In this document: piece after piece, positions 9,528-19,280 of the stretch
Layout of the letters: every line of letters begins with the position of its first letter
Position numbering within the stretch: the stretch's first letter is position 1
DNA from: Tenuifilaceae bacterium CYCD
GTDB lineage: Bacteria; Bacteroidota; Bacteroidia; Bacteroidales; Tenuifilaceae
DNA length: 64,000 nt
Assembly (NCBI GenBank): GCA_036322835.1
Contig: AP027304.1
Location: forward strand, 3,348,001 to 3,412,000
Direction of reading: 5' to 3'
Made by a program: the position numbers and the translations under genes
Notes under the pieces: generated by a model
The model's database searches: none
What the model was told of the DNA's origin: nothing
The model's input: the letters and a program-made list of their open reading frames with translations, nothing else

Positions 9528-10544
9528 CTATCGGATCCTAGATGATTCCCTCACTATTAACTGTGTTTTTAAGATTTCGGTAACAGGAGGATCTTGCCGG
9601 GTTTGAGTTATACGACGGATTAACTGCTCCATGGCCTTTTTGCCCATTTCGTAACCGGGCTGACTTACAGTGGTAAGTGTAGGTTCAACCATCATGGATG
9701 TTTGGTCATCGCCAAATCCCACAACCGAAATATCCTGAGGAATCTTTACACCGTTCCGAGTTAAAATCTTAATTGCACCAGCTGCCGTGAAATCGTTTAC
9801 AGTAAATATAGAATCAAATTTCATCCCGCTATCAATCAATTTCTGTGTTTCAACAATTGCCGATTGAAACGTATCGCATGGAATAATAAGTTTCTCATCT
9901 ATTACCACACCATTATCTCGCATCGCCTTAAGGTATCCATTCAAACGGTTTTGTCCAATGAGTCTATTTTGAGGTCCAGCAAAATGCACAATCTTTCGGC
10001 GCCCCTGAATAATCAAATGCTCAGTAGCCTGATATGCCCCATCAAAGTCATCTATAACAATTCTATCTGCCTGAACTTCATCAATAACCCTATCAAAAAA
10101 AACTATAGGAATACCTTCATCCTCAAATCTGTGGAAATGACTATAGTCATTGGTTTCCTTGGAAACTGATATGATTAATCCATCAATAATCCCATTCAGA
10201 AAAATATCGCAAGCCGAAACCTCACGGTTAAAATCCTCACCGGATTGGCTAATCATAACGCTATACCCATGCGCCTTGGCTACTTCTTCAATACCACTAA
10301 TCACTGAAGAGAAAAAATAGTGAACGAATTCAGGGATAACTACTCCAATCACATTGCTACGCTGACTTCTAAGGCTTAATGCAATAATATTGGGCTTATA
10401 GTTATACTTTGTGGCAAGCTCATTAACCAAGCGTTTTGTTTCCTGACTGATGTCGGGATGATCCTTTAAAGCCCTTGACACAGTTGATGGACTAATCCCT
10501 AACTCTCTAGCAATATCCTTAATGGTAATTTGGCTCGATTTCAT
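9528..10544 (-). CDS. LacI-family transcriptional regulator of the glucan locus
   Basis: A 338-residue regulator with an N-terminal LacI helix-turn-helix (about residues 6-55: TIKDIARELGISPSTVSRAL, then a hinge at NYKPNIIALSLRS) and a periplasmic-binding-protein-like effector domain (SNVIGVVIPEFVHYFFS to the end). It is divergently transcribed from the SusC-SusD operon across a 429-bp gap that contains LacI-type half-sites (CGTTTG). This places it as the likely regulator of that operon, responding to a sugar or oligosaccharide; the ligand is inferred only from the GH13 enzyme in the operon. Confidence 0.92.
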   Translation of the reverse strand: MKSSQITIKDIARELGISPSTVSRALKDHPDISQETKRLVNELATKYNYKPNIIALSLRSQRSNVIGVVIPEFVHYFFSSVISGIEEVAKAHGYSVMISQSGEDFNREVSACDIFLNGIIDGLIISVSKETNDYSHFHRFEDEGIPIVFFDRVIDEVQADRIVIDDFDGAYQATEHLIIQGRRKIVHFAGPQNRLIGQNRLNGYLKAMRDNGVVIDEKLIIPCDTFQSAIVETQKLIDSGMKFDSIFTVNDFTAAGAIKILTRNGVKIPQDISVVGFGDDQTSMMVEPTLTTVSQPGYEMGKKAMEQLIRRITQTRQDPPVTEILKTQLIVRESSRIR

Positions 10545-10618
10545 CCGTACAAAAATTTTAATATTATTAAATACCGGTAAGTTATATTTTAGCTTTTAGC
10601 ACCCACTAACGTTCGGAT

Positions 10619-10707
10619 GGAACACCCATTCTTTGTTCATCCGTGTTTACCTTCGGTGAACTCGCATAAAACGCTCGGTTGCGCAAACTGCCTTACATGG
10701 GTGTTTC
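10619..10707. repeat. Intergenic inverted-repeat element
   Basis: About 90 bp bounded by near-perfect inverted ends: GGAACACCCAT at 10619-10629 and ATGGGTGTTTC at 10697-10707 match at 10 of 11 positions. A second, nested inverted pair (CGGATGGAAC / GTTCATCCG) covers the left end. Composition is more GC-rich than the surrounding AT-rich spacer. No reading frame of note. It resembles a small non-autonomous or REP-like repeat; only one copy is visible here. Confidence 0.45.
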
Positions 10708-10853
10708 ATAAAAAATTATCTATTTAACTACTTAAATATCAAACTAATAATAATATACAATATTGATAAATCGCATTAATAATGGCTTTTAAAAATAGTA
10801 AAACAAAAACTGAAAGCCTACTCGGATAAATGTAAAAAAATTAATTCAGATTT

Positions 10854-10878
10854 CAAACGTTTGCGGTTTCGTTTGCGG
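10854..10878. promoter_or_regulatory. Probable LacI-type operator upstream of susC
   Basis: CAAACGTTTG at 10854-10863 is a perfect 10-bp palindrome centred on CG, the form typical of LacI-family operators. The half-site CGTTTGCGG occurs at 10858-10866 and again, in direct orientation, at 10870-10878, giving two sites 12 bp apart. They lie about 100 bp upstream of the susC ATG and are the best target for the divergent LacI-type regulator. Confidence 0.55.
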
Positions 10879-10973
10879 ATTTTTTCAGGGCTTAGTGCTT
10901 GATTTCTAAGGCAAATAGTATTAAATTTTGTTAATTGTGCTGTAATTTTTAACCTAATCCTAATTAAAAAAAT

Positions 10974-13937
10974 ATGAAGAAAATTAATTGTTTCAGGAGT
11001 TTTTTAGTCCTGTTAGCTTTAATTTCGTATGGCAGTTTCGCCTACGGGCAGAGGATTACAGTTAGTGGTACGATTACAGATGCCGCTAATGGTGATCCTA
11101 TTCCTGGCGTTACGGTACTCATTAAAGGTACAACACAGGGAACGTCCACTGATATGGATGGAAAGTACTCTATCCAGGCAGAGACAAACAGTTTATTGGT
11201 TATTAGCTTTGTGGGATACGAAACCCAAGAAGTACCAGTGAACGGTCGCGCTATTGTTGATGTTGCGTTAAAAACTGCAACACAAGCAATTGATGAAGTT
11301 GTTGTTATTGGTTACGGTTCGGTGAAGAAAACCGATGCAACAGGATCGGTAGTTGCCGTTAGTTCCAAAGACTTTAACAAAGGAGCAGTTGCCTCTCCTC
11401 AGGATCTGTTAGTTGGTAAAAGTGCAGGTGTGGTTATTACTACTGCTGGTGGAGCCCCAGGTAGCGGCGCAACTATACGTATTCGTGGAGGATCATCACT
11501 TAATGCATCAAACGATCCATTAATCGTTATTGACGGAGTTCCTATAGATAACAACAACGTTTCGGGAAGTTCAAACATTCTTTCGATTGTAAATCCTAAC
11601 GATATTGAAAACTTTACAGTTTTAAAAGACGCTTCAGCCACTGCAATTTATGGCTCAAGAGCTTCGAACGGGGTTATAATTATCACCACAAAAAAAGGAC
11701 AAACAGGTAAGCCAATGACGATTTCGTACGATGGAAAACTATCCATCTCTAACGCAATCAAATTCATGGATGTATACTCCGGCGATGAACTCCGCCAAAT
11801 TGCTTATGAGCATCCGGAACTATACGATGCCGCCAACTACAGCCGACTAGGTAGCCAAAACACCAATTGGCAAAAAGAGATTTTCCGCACATCGGTATCA
11901 CAGGATCACAACGTTAGCGTGATGGGCTCATATAAAACAATGCCCTACCGCGCATCTATTGGACACACCGATCAAAATGGTATATTGAAAAATACTGGCA
12001 TGAAAAGACTTACCGGGGCTATTAGCTTAGATCCCTCATTTCTGAATAATAGTTTAAAGGTTAATATCAATGCCAAAGGGATGTACTCCAAGCATAACTT
12101 TGGGGACGATGGAGCTATAGGTTCGGCCATTAACATGGATCCTACCCAGGTTGAAAAGGATGGAAACGCCGCTTCGGCTGGTTATTTTCAATGGGTAAAC
12201 TATGGTGCTGGTCTTGGAACGCCCAACCCTGTAGAACAGATTCTGGAAGCAGACAACGAATCGGAAGTTAAGCGATTCATCGGCAACATTCAGCTCGACT
12301 ATACCCTTCCATTCCTAAAAGATTTAAGGGTTAACCTAAACTTAGCTACAGACTACAATAAGAGTGACGGTCACAACAATAGACCTACAACATCCCCATC
12401 GGTTCTCACCAACCCACTTTGGGGACGTTTAACTGACTATAGTAGCGAAAACAAGAATAAACTATTAGATTTTTACTTAAACTACAAGAAGGACATCTCC
12501 GAAATTCAAAGTAAAATTGACGTTACTGGTGGTTACTCATGGCAACATGTTGAAAGGGAACGCGACAATTATGCCCGTGGATATGTTGATGCTACCCACC
12601 CCTACCAAAAATCGGATAGTTCTTCGTATATAACAGAGAATTATCTGGTTTCGTTTTTCGGTAGAGTTAACTACTCGCTAATGGATAGATACTTAGTAAC
12701 CTTTACTACCCGTTACGATGGCTCTTCGCGTTTCTCCGAAGATAACAGATGGGGCTTGTTCCCTTCTGTTGCCCTTGCATGGAAAGTTAAAGAAGAATCG
12801 TTCCTAAAAGATATTACATTAATTTCCGACTTAAAACTACGTGCAGGCTGGGGTATTACAGGTCAACAGGATATTATGAACGACAACGATTATCCATATC
12901 AAGCATTGTATAGAGTGGCCTCTGAAGGCTCATACTACTACATTGATGGAGAGTATATCCCTACATTACGCCCAGATGCTTACGATCCAAATATTAAATG
13001 GGAAGAAACCACAACCCAGAATATCGGTATTGACTTTGGCTTATTCAACGATCGCATTACGGGATCAGTTGACCTATACAAACGTGAAACCAAGGATCTT
13101 CTAAACGAGGTGACTATACCCACAGGTAGTAACTTCTCCAACACTCTACTTACCAACGTTGGTAGTTTAGAGAATAAAGGGGTGGAAGTATCGTTAAACC
13201 TTGTTCCTCTCTCAAAGAAAGATATGTCGTTAAACCTTGGCTTCAACCTAACCTACAACCAAAATGAAGTTACCAAGTTGTTACTATCCAATGATCCCGA
13301 TTACATAGGTGTTCTATATGGAGACGCCATGACAGGACAGAAACAGGTTACCAGAGTTGGCTATGCTGCTAAATCATTTTTCGTAAACAAGCAGGTTTAT
13401 GACACAAATGGCAATCCAATAGAAGGTTTATATGTTGATCTTTCTGGTAAAGGAGGTACTGTCAATGGTGATAACGAGGACAAGTACATCTACAAGAATC
13501 CGGCGCCAGACTATTTACTTGGCTTTTCGGCTCGTTTCAACTATAAGAATTTTGACTTTGCTGCATCATCGCGCGGAAGTATAGGCAACTATGTTTATAA
13601 CCAAGTTGCAGCAGGTGCATCGTACGACCAAATGAGCCAAATTGGATACTGGAAAAACTTTACCCGTCAGCTGAACGACACTAAGTTTGTTAAACGTCAA
13701 TTTACCAGTGATTATTTTGTACAAAACGCATCGTTCTTTAAATTGGATAACATTAGCGCAGGCTACTCCTTTAATAATGTGTACGATAAAATTAACATTC
13801 GCGTGAGCTTTGCCGTACAAAATGTGTTAACTATTACAAAATATAAAGGATTGGATCCTGAAATTGATGGTGGTATTGACAACAATATCTACCCCAGGCC
13901 TAGAACCTTTATGTTTGGAATTAATATAACCTATTAA
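10974..13937 (+). CDS. SusC/RagA-family TonB-linked outer-membrane transporter
   Basis: A 987-residue TonB-dependent importer. Signal peptide about 1-25 (ending AYGQ); carboxypeptidase-regulatory-like beta-sandwich about 26-105 (VSGTITDAANGDPIPGVTVLI); TonB-box-like IDEVVVIGYGSVKK about 107-120; plug domain to about residue 245 (GGAPGSGATIRIRGGSS, DPLIVIDGVPID); and a 22-strand type barrel to the C-terminus, which ends in an aromatic-rich strand (TFMFGINITY). It imports oligosaccharides bound by the SusD lipoprotein encoded 14 bp downstream. The GH13 enzyme further down indicates alpha-glucans (starch, glycogen or maltodextrins) as substrate. Confidence 0.96.
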   Translation: MKKINCFRSFLVLLALISYGSFAYGQRITVSGTITDAANGDPIPGVTVLIKGTTQGTSTDMDGKYSIQAETNSLLVISFVGYETQEVPVNGRAIVDVALKTATQAIDEVVVIGYGSVKKTDATGSVVAVSSKDFNKGAVASPQDLLVGKSAGVVITTAGGAPGSGATIRIRGGSSLNASNDPLIVIDGVPIDNNNVSGSSNILSIVNPNDIENFTVLKDASATAIYGSRASNGVIIITTKKGQTGKPMTISYDGKLSISNAIKFMDVYSGDELRQIAYEHPELYDAANYSRLGSQNTNWQKEIFRTSVSQDHNVSVMGSYKTMPYRASIGHTDQNGILKNTGMKRLTGAISLDPSFLNNSLKVNINAKGMYSKHNFGDDGAIGSAINMDPTQVEKDGNAASAGYFQWVNYGAGLGTPNPVEQILEADNESEVKRFIGNIQLDYTLPFLKDLRVNLNLATDYNKSDGHNNRPTTSPSVLTNPLWGRLTDYSSENKNKLLDFYLNYKKDISEIQSKIDVTGGYSWQHVERERDNYARGYVDATHPYQKSDSSSYITENYLVSFFGRVNYSLMDRYLVTFTTRYDGSSRFSEDNRWGLFPSVALAWKVKEESFLKDITLISDLKLRAGWGITGQQDIMNDNDYPYQALYRVASEGSYYYIDGEYIPTLRPDAYDPNIKWEETTTQNIGIDFGLFNDRITGSVDLYKRETKDLLNEVTIPTGSNFSNTLLTNVGSLENKGVEVSLNLVPLSKKDMSLNLGFNLTYNQNEVTKLLLSNDPDYIGVLYGDAMTGQKQVTRVGYAAKSFFVNKQVYDTNGNPIEGLYVDLSGKGGTVNGDNEDKYIYKNPAPDYLLGFSARFNYKNFDFAASSRGSIGNYVYNQVAAGASYDQMSQIGYWKNFTRQLNDTKFVKRQFTSDYFVQNASFFKLDNISAGYSFNNVYDKINIRVSFAVQNVLTITKYKGLDPEIDGGIDNNIYPRPRTFMFGINITY

Positions 13938-13951
13938 TACAATAGACCAAT

Positions 13952-15577
13952 ATGAAAAGAAAAATAACCTTAGGAATTGCGCTTTCTGCACTGATCATAA
14001 CATCGTGCGTGAAAGACTTGGATGTAACCCCGAAGGATCCCAACACAATTCTTTCCGGTAATGTTAATGGCAATCCCGTATACATGAAGCAAGTATTAGC
14101 AAAAATATATGCTAGTTTCGTTATATATGGGCAATCCCTAAACTCATCCGATGCTGATATAACATCATCAAATGATGGATTCTTCACCACGGCAAGAGCG
14201 CTGTGGAATTTACAAGAAATTACAACTGATGAAGCAATATGCGGATGGACCGATGCAGGAATTTCAGATCTTAATACACAAACATGGAGCCCAAGCAATC
14301 CTTTTTTAACGGCACTTTACCAACGCTTAGGTCTAAGTATTACTTACGCTAATGACTTCATCAAAATGACTAACGGAAGTAGCGATCCTGATATTCAACG
14401 CTACAACGCCGAAGCTCGTTTTCTCAGGGCACTAGCATACTACTGGCATATGGATCTTTTTGGCAATCCTCCTTTTACAACGGATAATGATGGCGTTGGT
14501 AAATTCTATCCAGAACAAATTAATCGAGCAGATCTATTTAATTACATCGTAAGTGAACTAAAGGATATTCAAAATAAATTAGGAGCACCAAAATCGCACT
14601 ATCCCCAGGCAGACAAAGCTGCGGCATGGATGCTTCTGGCAAGAGCGTACTTAAATGCAGAGGTTTATACAGGAACTGCAAAATGGGATAGCTGCAAAAT
14701 GTACTGCGATTCAGTAATTGAACATGGCGGATATGCCCTAGCTCAAAACTACCGTCAAAATTTCTGTGCCGATAACGACCAAAGCCCGGAAATGATCTTT
14801 GCTTTTGCGATGGATGGAATAAACACCCAAGGACCTGTTGCTACTACATTTATAATAGAATCTAGTAGCGATCCAGAATATATTCCTTCAAAAAAATTTC
14901 ATGGTATAACCTCAAATCCTGACTGGAATGGGAATCGTGCTCGTAAGGATTTCTTGAACGTAATGATTGATACCGTTGCAACCTATGGTAATGTTACAAT
15001 CCCTACCAGCGATTCCTTATTTGCAACTAGCAAGGATACTCGAGTTTTCTTAAAAAGAAAGGAAAGACTAGATATTCCAAGCGCATCATCAAGTGGGGAT
15101 TATGGTGTTGGCGTATATAAGTTCACCGCAAAAAACTCGGATGGAAGTTTACCCGCTAACTTCAACACAGCTTATGCTTGTACCGATTTTCCAATATTCC
15201 GCTTAGCAGACGCTTACCTAATGAGAGCCGAGGCCAAATTCCACATTGATGGTTCAGGTTTAGATGATTTGAATTATGTTCGAGACAGAGCATTCCAAGC
15301 TGGAGATTTTGATCTAACGGGAACTACGATCCCAAATCGTTTAGCAACTATTTCAGAACAAGCTATATTAGATGAACGTGGCCGTGAATTCTACTATGAA
15401 GGTCAACGACGTACAGACCTAGTTCGTTTTGGAAAATTTACCGATGGCAATTACAACTGGCAATGGAAAGGTGGCGTATATAATGGAACCAATACTGACA
15501 GCCACTTAAATATATTCCCAATTCCTGGCGACGAGGTATCAGCAAATCCTAATATACATCAAAACACAGGCTACTAA
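13952..15577 (+). CDS. SusD/RagB-family nutrient-binding lipoprotein
   Basis: A 541-residue outer-membrane lipoprotein (signal ending IITSCVKD) that caps the SusC transporter and delivers glycan to it. SusD features: an N-terminal helical TPR-like region with YNAEARFLRALAYYWHMDLFGNPPF, and a C-terminal ILDERGREFYYEGQRRTDLVRFGKF followed by FPIPGDEVSANPNIHQNTGY, which is the family's standard ending. It follows susC by 14 bp and precedes the susE-like gene by 20 bp. Confidence 0.96.
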   Translation: MKRKITLGIALSALIITSCVKDLDVTPKDPNTILSGNVNGNPVYMKQVLAKIYASFVIYGQSLNSSDADITSSNDGFFTTARALWNLQEITTDEAICGWTDAGISDLNTQTWSPSNPFLTALYQRLGLSITYANDFIKMTNGSSDPDIQRYNAEARFLRALAYYWHMDLFGNPPFTTDNDGVGKFYPEQINRADLFNYIVSELKDIQNKLGAPKSHYPQADKAAAWMLLARAYLNAEVYTGTAKWDSCKMYCDSVIEHGGYALAQNYRQNFCADNDQSPEMIFAFAMDGINTQGPVATTFIIESSSDPEYIPSKKFHGITSNPDWNGNRARKDFLNVMIDTVATYGNVTIPTSDSLFATSKDTRVFLKRKERLDIPSASSSGDYGVGVYKFTAKNSDGSLPANFNTAYACTDFPIFRLADAYLMRAEAKFHIDGSGLDDLNYVRDRAFQAGDFDLTGTTIPNRLATISEQAILDERGREFYYEGQRRTDLVRFGKFTDGNYNWQWKGGVYNGTNTDSHLNIFPIPGDEVSANPNIHQNTGY

Positions 15578-15597
15578 CCTCAATAAACTATTAAGCA

Positions 15598-16659
15598 ATG
15601 AATAAAAAAATATATTTACTACTAGCATTCATTGGGATGATTGGTCTTTTCTCCAACTGTGAGAAAGATGAAGATAAAGTGACAATGCCAATCGACCCAG
15701 TAGTACCAATAATCAAAACGATGCCAGATCTTACTCTATTAAGATCTAACGCTACTGATACCATTGAATTTGTTGGGACACCCGTTGATCTAGGATTTAA
15801 TGCTTCGGCAACCTATTTTCTAGAGGTAACTTCTACCACTGATGTATCTTTTGACAACGCTCTTATTCTATATTCTGGCGTTCAAGATACTTTAATTCGA
15901 TTTACAATTAGCGATTTAAACTCTATGTTACTGCAAAAATTCACCGCAGATCAAACTTCTTCTGCTAATTTTAGAATTAGAGCCGCATTAGTTGTAGATG
16001 CTGGAACGGGAGCTATGGGAACAAGTACCAATCCCATTGAATATAATTCAACAACGACAACTACAGATATTACAATTTATGGGCTCCCTCGCCTAGATGT
16101 AATTGTTAATTCCTCAGTTATTGGCAAAGTTGAATCTGCTCTCGGAAATGGAGATTATCTTGGTTACATCAAATTCACTAATAATTCCACATTTACCTTA
16201 AAAGATCCTGACAATGACATTATTTATGGTGATAATGCTGGTGCTTTAGAAATTGATGGAACTGGCATTGCTGTCACCGATGATAATGGATGGCATAAAC
16301 TTCAAGTTAATACAAATGAACTTACATATGAATTAAAACTATTCCAAATAGGATTAATTGGAGATGCAACTCCAAATGGATGGTCTGCCCCAGATCAAAA
16401 AATGGATTACGACTCCCAATCCGGAGCTTGGATTATTACGCTTAATCTAACAGTTGGTGGTGTTAAGTTCAGAGTTAATGATGATTGGAGCGGTGGAATT
16501 AATCTAGGAATTGGAGATGCCGACCATCCCGAATACACAATAAATAATTTGTGGAACAATGGTGGAAGTCAAAATATTCCTATTACTACTGCTGGAAACT
16601 ATACTGTTAAGTTATACATAGGAACAAGTACATATAAATGTACTTTTACAAAGAATTAG
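15598..16659 (+). CDS. SusE-like outer-membrane lipoprotein
   Basis: A 353-residue lipoprotein (signal ending LFSNCEKDEDK). It starts with a SusE-type immunoglobulin-like domain (about 40-155, with DLTLLRSNATDTIEFVGTPVD) and ends with beta-sandwich, carbohydrate-binding-like modules (GDATPNGWSAPDQKMDYDSQ and NYTVKLYIGTSTYKCTF near the C-terminus). Surface starch-binding proteins of the SusE/SusF class have this architecture. Being third in a SusC-SusD operon supports a glycan-capturing role at the cell surface; the polysaccharide is inferred. Confidence 0.85.
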   Translation: MNKKIYLLLAFIGMIGLFSNCEKDEDKVTMPIDPVVPIIKTMPDLTLLRSNATDTIEFVGTPVDLGFNASATYFLEVTSTTDVSFDNALILYSGVQDTLIRFTISDLNSMLLQKFTADQTSSANFRIRAALVVDAGTGAMGTSTNPIEYNSTTTTTDITIYGLPRLDVIVNSSVIGKVESALGNGDYLGYIKFTNNSTFTLKDPDNDIIYGDNAGALEIDGTGIAVTDDNGWHKLQVNTNELTYELKLFQIGLIGDATPNGWSAPDQKMDYDSQSGAWIITLNLTVGGVKFRVNDDWSGGINLGIGDADHPEYTINNLWNNGGSQNIPITTAGNYTVKLYIGTSTYKCTFTKN

Positions 16660-16683
16660 TGTAAACTAATAAACTAATTATCC

Positions 16684-18309
16684 ATGAAAAATACTTTCTT
16701 AATCAAATTAATAGGCATCCTAGCAATTGTTGCAACAGTTTTTGTGGCATGTACTGAGGATGTATCGGATAAAAGGCTCGATCCCAAGCTATCTACATCA
16801 TTGGTGCAAAATCTTACCTCTGATTCAGTAATAGTTGAAGGTTTTGTAGTAGCGGCTGGCGATGGATTTATTGAGCGCGGTATTTGCTACAGCAATACAG
16901 AGAGCCCAACAACCGCAGACAACAAGGTTGTTTATGAAGGTGATTCTAAATCCGCAACATTCGCGGTTATGCTCCGTGGACTAACCCGCTTAACCACATA
17001 CCATGTCCGTGCCTATGCAATAAACGAAAGCAACACTATTTACGGTGAGGATATTACGATTAATACTCCTGCAGCATTGCCCACTCTTGCAGATATAGTT
17101 GTTCCAACCATTGCATATACTGCCAATAATGGTGTTACAGCAACTACTGCTATTGACATTACAGATGATGGAGGCGACGGAAGTGGTCCTGACGAAACTG
17201 CGAATATCACCTCTCGCGGTGTGGTGTATGGGTATTATCAAAACCCAACCATCGATAGCAGTAAGACACAGGAAGGTACTGGTGCTGGCGCATTTAACAG
17301 TTTACTAACAGGCTTAAAAGGTGTAAAAACATACTACCTAAGAGCTTATGCACAAAATAAAATTGGAGTTGTCTATAGTAACCAAGTTTCTTTTACTACA
17401 GAAATCGCATATCCAATTGTTATAACGAGCGATGCCAATGTAATCAGTGGTAGCGAAGTTGCATTTGGTGGTATTGTTGAGGATAATGGAGGTGCAGAGA
17501 TAACTAGCCGTGGTATTTGCTGGAGCCTTAACGCAAACCCAACTCTTGCTGACAATGTTGTTGCAGGAACGGCTATAGACACATTTAAAACAGATACCAT
17601 TGCAGGTTTTACTGCTAGTACCACTTACCATGTAAGAGCGTTTGCAACAAATAGCAGAGGAACTTCCTACGGCGAAGATAAAACATTTACACCATTCCCT
17701 CCCGAGTTATATATGACAGGAAGCGGTGTTGGTTTAGATGCTGAAAGTTGGAATTGGTACGAACCACTTAAGTTAATTCCAGTACATTCACACCCCGAAT
17801 TATTCTGGAAAATAGTGTGGATGAAAGGTTCTGGAGAATTTAAGTTTGCACCTCAACCTGCCTGGAGTGGTGATTTTGGGAAAACTGGCGATGCTACAAA
17901 TGGAGTATACAGCATAGGTGGAAGTAACATTCCTGTTCCTACTACTGCTGGCTACTATATGGTTGTAGTTGATCTTAAGAATAAAACTATAGAAATTGCT
18001 GAACCCAAGGTATATGGAATGGGTGTTGTATTTGGTGGTTGGACTACAGGTGTTGCGGCTAATTTATTTACAGTCGATAATACTAATCAAGTAATCAAAT
18101 ATACAGGAGTTCCTAATTCTGGAGAATTACGCATGTACGTTTCTGCTTCAACTTTAGTATGCGATTGGTGGCAAGCTGAATTTATCATCCTTAATGATAA
18201 AATTGAATTTAGAGGAAAAGGAAATGATCAAACTAGTGTTAACGTAACTGCTGGTCAAAATATTTCTCTAAACTTTAAACTAGGTACGGGTACTATATCT
18301 AGTAAATAA
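16684..18309 (+). CDS. SusF-like surface glycan-binding lipoprotein with Fn3-like repeats
   Basis: A 541-residue lipoprotein (signal ending FVACTEDVSD). Residues about 35-335 hold three fibronectin-like repeats, each with an RGICY/RGVVY/RGICW core, a NPT, and a closing TxYHVRAYA or TYYLRAYA strand. The C-terminal 200 residues resemble SusE/SusF starch-binding modules (LFWKIVWMKGSGEFKFAPQPAW, with surface tryptophans). Such proteins project above the SusCD complex. It is the last gene before a strong terminator, so the four membrane components form one transcription unit that is probably expressed more strongly than the enzymes behind it. Confidence 0.82.
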   Translation: MKNTFLIKLIGILAIVATVFVACTEDVSDKRLDPKLSTSLVQNLTSDSVIVEGFVVAAGDGFIERGICYSNTESPTTADNKVVYEGDSKSATFAVMLRGLTRLTTYHVRAYAINESNTIYGEDITINTPAALPTLADIVVPTIAYTANNGVTATTAIDITDDGGDGSGPDETANITSRGVVYGYYQNPTIDSSKTQEGTGAGAFNSLLTGLKGVKTYYLRAYAQNKIGVVYSNQVSFTTEIAYPIVITSDANVISGSEVAFGGIVEDNGGAEITSRGICWSLNANPTLADNVVAGTAIDTFKTDTIAGFTASTTYHVRAFATNSRGTSYGEDKTFTPFPPELYMTGSGVGLDAESWNWYEPLKLIPVHSHPELFWKIVWMKGSGEFKFAPQPAWSGDFGKTGDATNGVYSIGGSNIPVPTTAGYYMVVVDLKNKTIEIAEPKVYGMGVVFGGWTTGVAANLFTVDNTNQVIKYTGVPNSGELRMYVSASTLVCDWWQAEFIILNDKIEFRGKGNDQTSVNVTAGQNISLNFKLGTGTISSK

Positions 18310-18320
18310 TTTTATTCAAT

Positions 18321-18348
18321 AAAGGCTGTCTCTAACGAGGCAGCCTTT
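18321..18348 (+). terminator. Terminator between the SusF-like gene and the esterase
   Basis: Stem AAAGGCTGTCTC / GAGGCAGCCTTT (12 bp with one G-U pair), loop TAAC, then ATTTTT. It lies 11 bp after the SusF-like stop and only 12 bp before the esterase ATG, so it probably sets different expression levels for membrane components and enzymes by partial read-through. Confidence 0.85.
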
Positions 18349-18360
18349 ATTTTTAACACT

Positions 18361-19260
18361 ATGAGAATTTCTTTTCTTTCACTCCTACTAGTAATTCTAT
18401 CGAGTAGTAAACCGCAGCCCGCTACTGGAAAGATAATCCGTTACGAAAGCTTTAAATCGGACTATGTTAATGCAAGAAATGTTGATATTTGGATTCCGGA
18501 TGATTACTCTACGAATAGAAAATATGCCGTATTATACATGCACGATGGACAAATGCTGTACGACAGCACTCTAACATGGAATAAACAGGAATGGAAAGTT
18601 GATGAATCGCTGAATGAACTGATCAAAAGTAAACAAGCAAAGGAATGTATTGTTGTTGGAATATGGAATGATGGGAATAATCGTTTTATAGACTATTTGC
18701 CTCAAAAACCAGTTGAATTGATAGACACAATTGAACTTAAAGCCCTATTCAATATTCCAACAATGATTACGTTTAATGCCGATAAATACTTACTATTCAT
18801 AACAAAAGAGCTAAAACCATTCGTCGATAAAGAATTCTCAACTTACACTGATGCTGATAATACATTCATCATGGGATCCAGTATGGGCGGATTAATATCG
18901 TTATATGCAATCTGCGAATACCCCGATATCTTTGGAGGAGCAGCCTGTCTATCAACACACTGGACTGGAATTATGAATCACAATAATATCATTCCTAATG
19001 CTTTCAAAAAATACATCTCTGAGAACCTTCCAAGCCCCACGACTCATAAAATATATTTTGATTATGGCACGGAAACTCTTGATATACTTTACAAACCCTA
19101 CCAAATGATGATAGATAGCGTTATGCGCGAAAAAGGTTATAACATTAATAATTGGACAACAGTTGAGTATGCCGGGCATGATCATTCCGAAAACTCATGG
19201 GCCAGTAGGCTTGAGGTTCCCTTAAAATTTTTACTCGGGAGTAATAAAACTAATCAATAA
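18361..19260 (+). CDS. Alpha/beta-hydrolase esterase (esterase D-like), exported
   Basis: A 299-residue protein with a short N-terminal hydrophobic leader (about 1-22). Esterase D/putative-esterase fold: YAVLYMHDGQMLYD (oxyanion region, 55-68), nucleophile S174 in GSSMGG (172-177), and a C-terminal histidine in AGHDHSENSW near residue 276. Enzymes of this class in Sus-type loci are often called carbohydrate esterases, but the substrate is not evident. It lies between a terminator and the GH13 amylase gene (20-bp gap), so it is co-expressed with the amylase. Confidence 0.85.
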   Translation: MRISFLSLLLVILSSSKPQPATGKIIRYESFKSDYVNARNVDIWIPDDYSTNRKYAVLYMHDGQMLYDSTLTWNKQEWKVDESLNELIKSKQAKECIVVGIWNDGNNRFIDYLPQKPVELIDTIELKALFNIPTMITFNADKYLLFITKELKPFVDKEFSTYTDADNTFIMGSSMGGLISLYAICEYPDIFGGAACLSTHWTGIMNHNNIIPNAFKKYISENLPSPTTHKIYFDYGTETLDILYKPYQMMIDSVMREKGYNINNWTTVEYAGHDHSENSWASRLEVPLKFLLGSNKTNQ

Positions 19261-19280
19261 CAATCAATATTAGCTGTATC

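Noticed and set aside
10560-10973. An insertion sequence between the LacI-type regulator and susC
   Set aside because: There is no transposase frame; only a short inverted-repeat element and operator-like sites are present.
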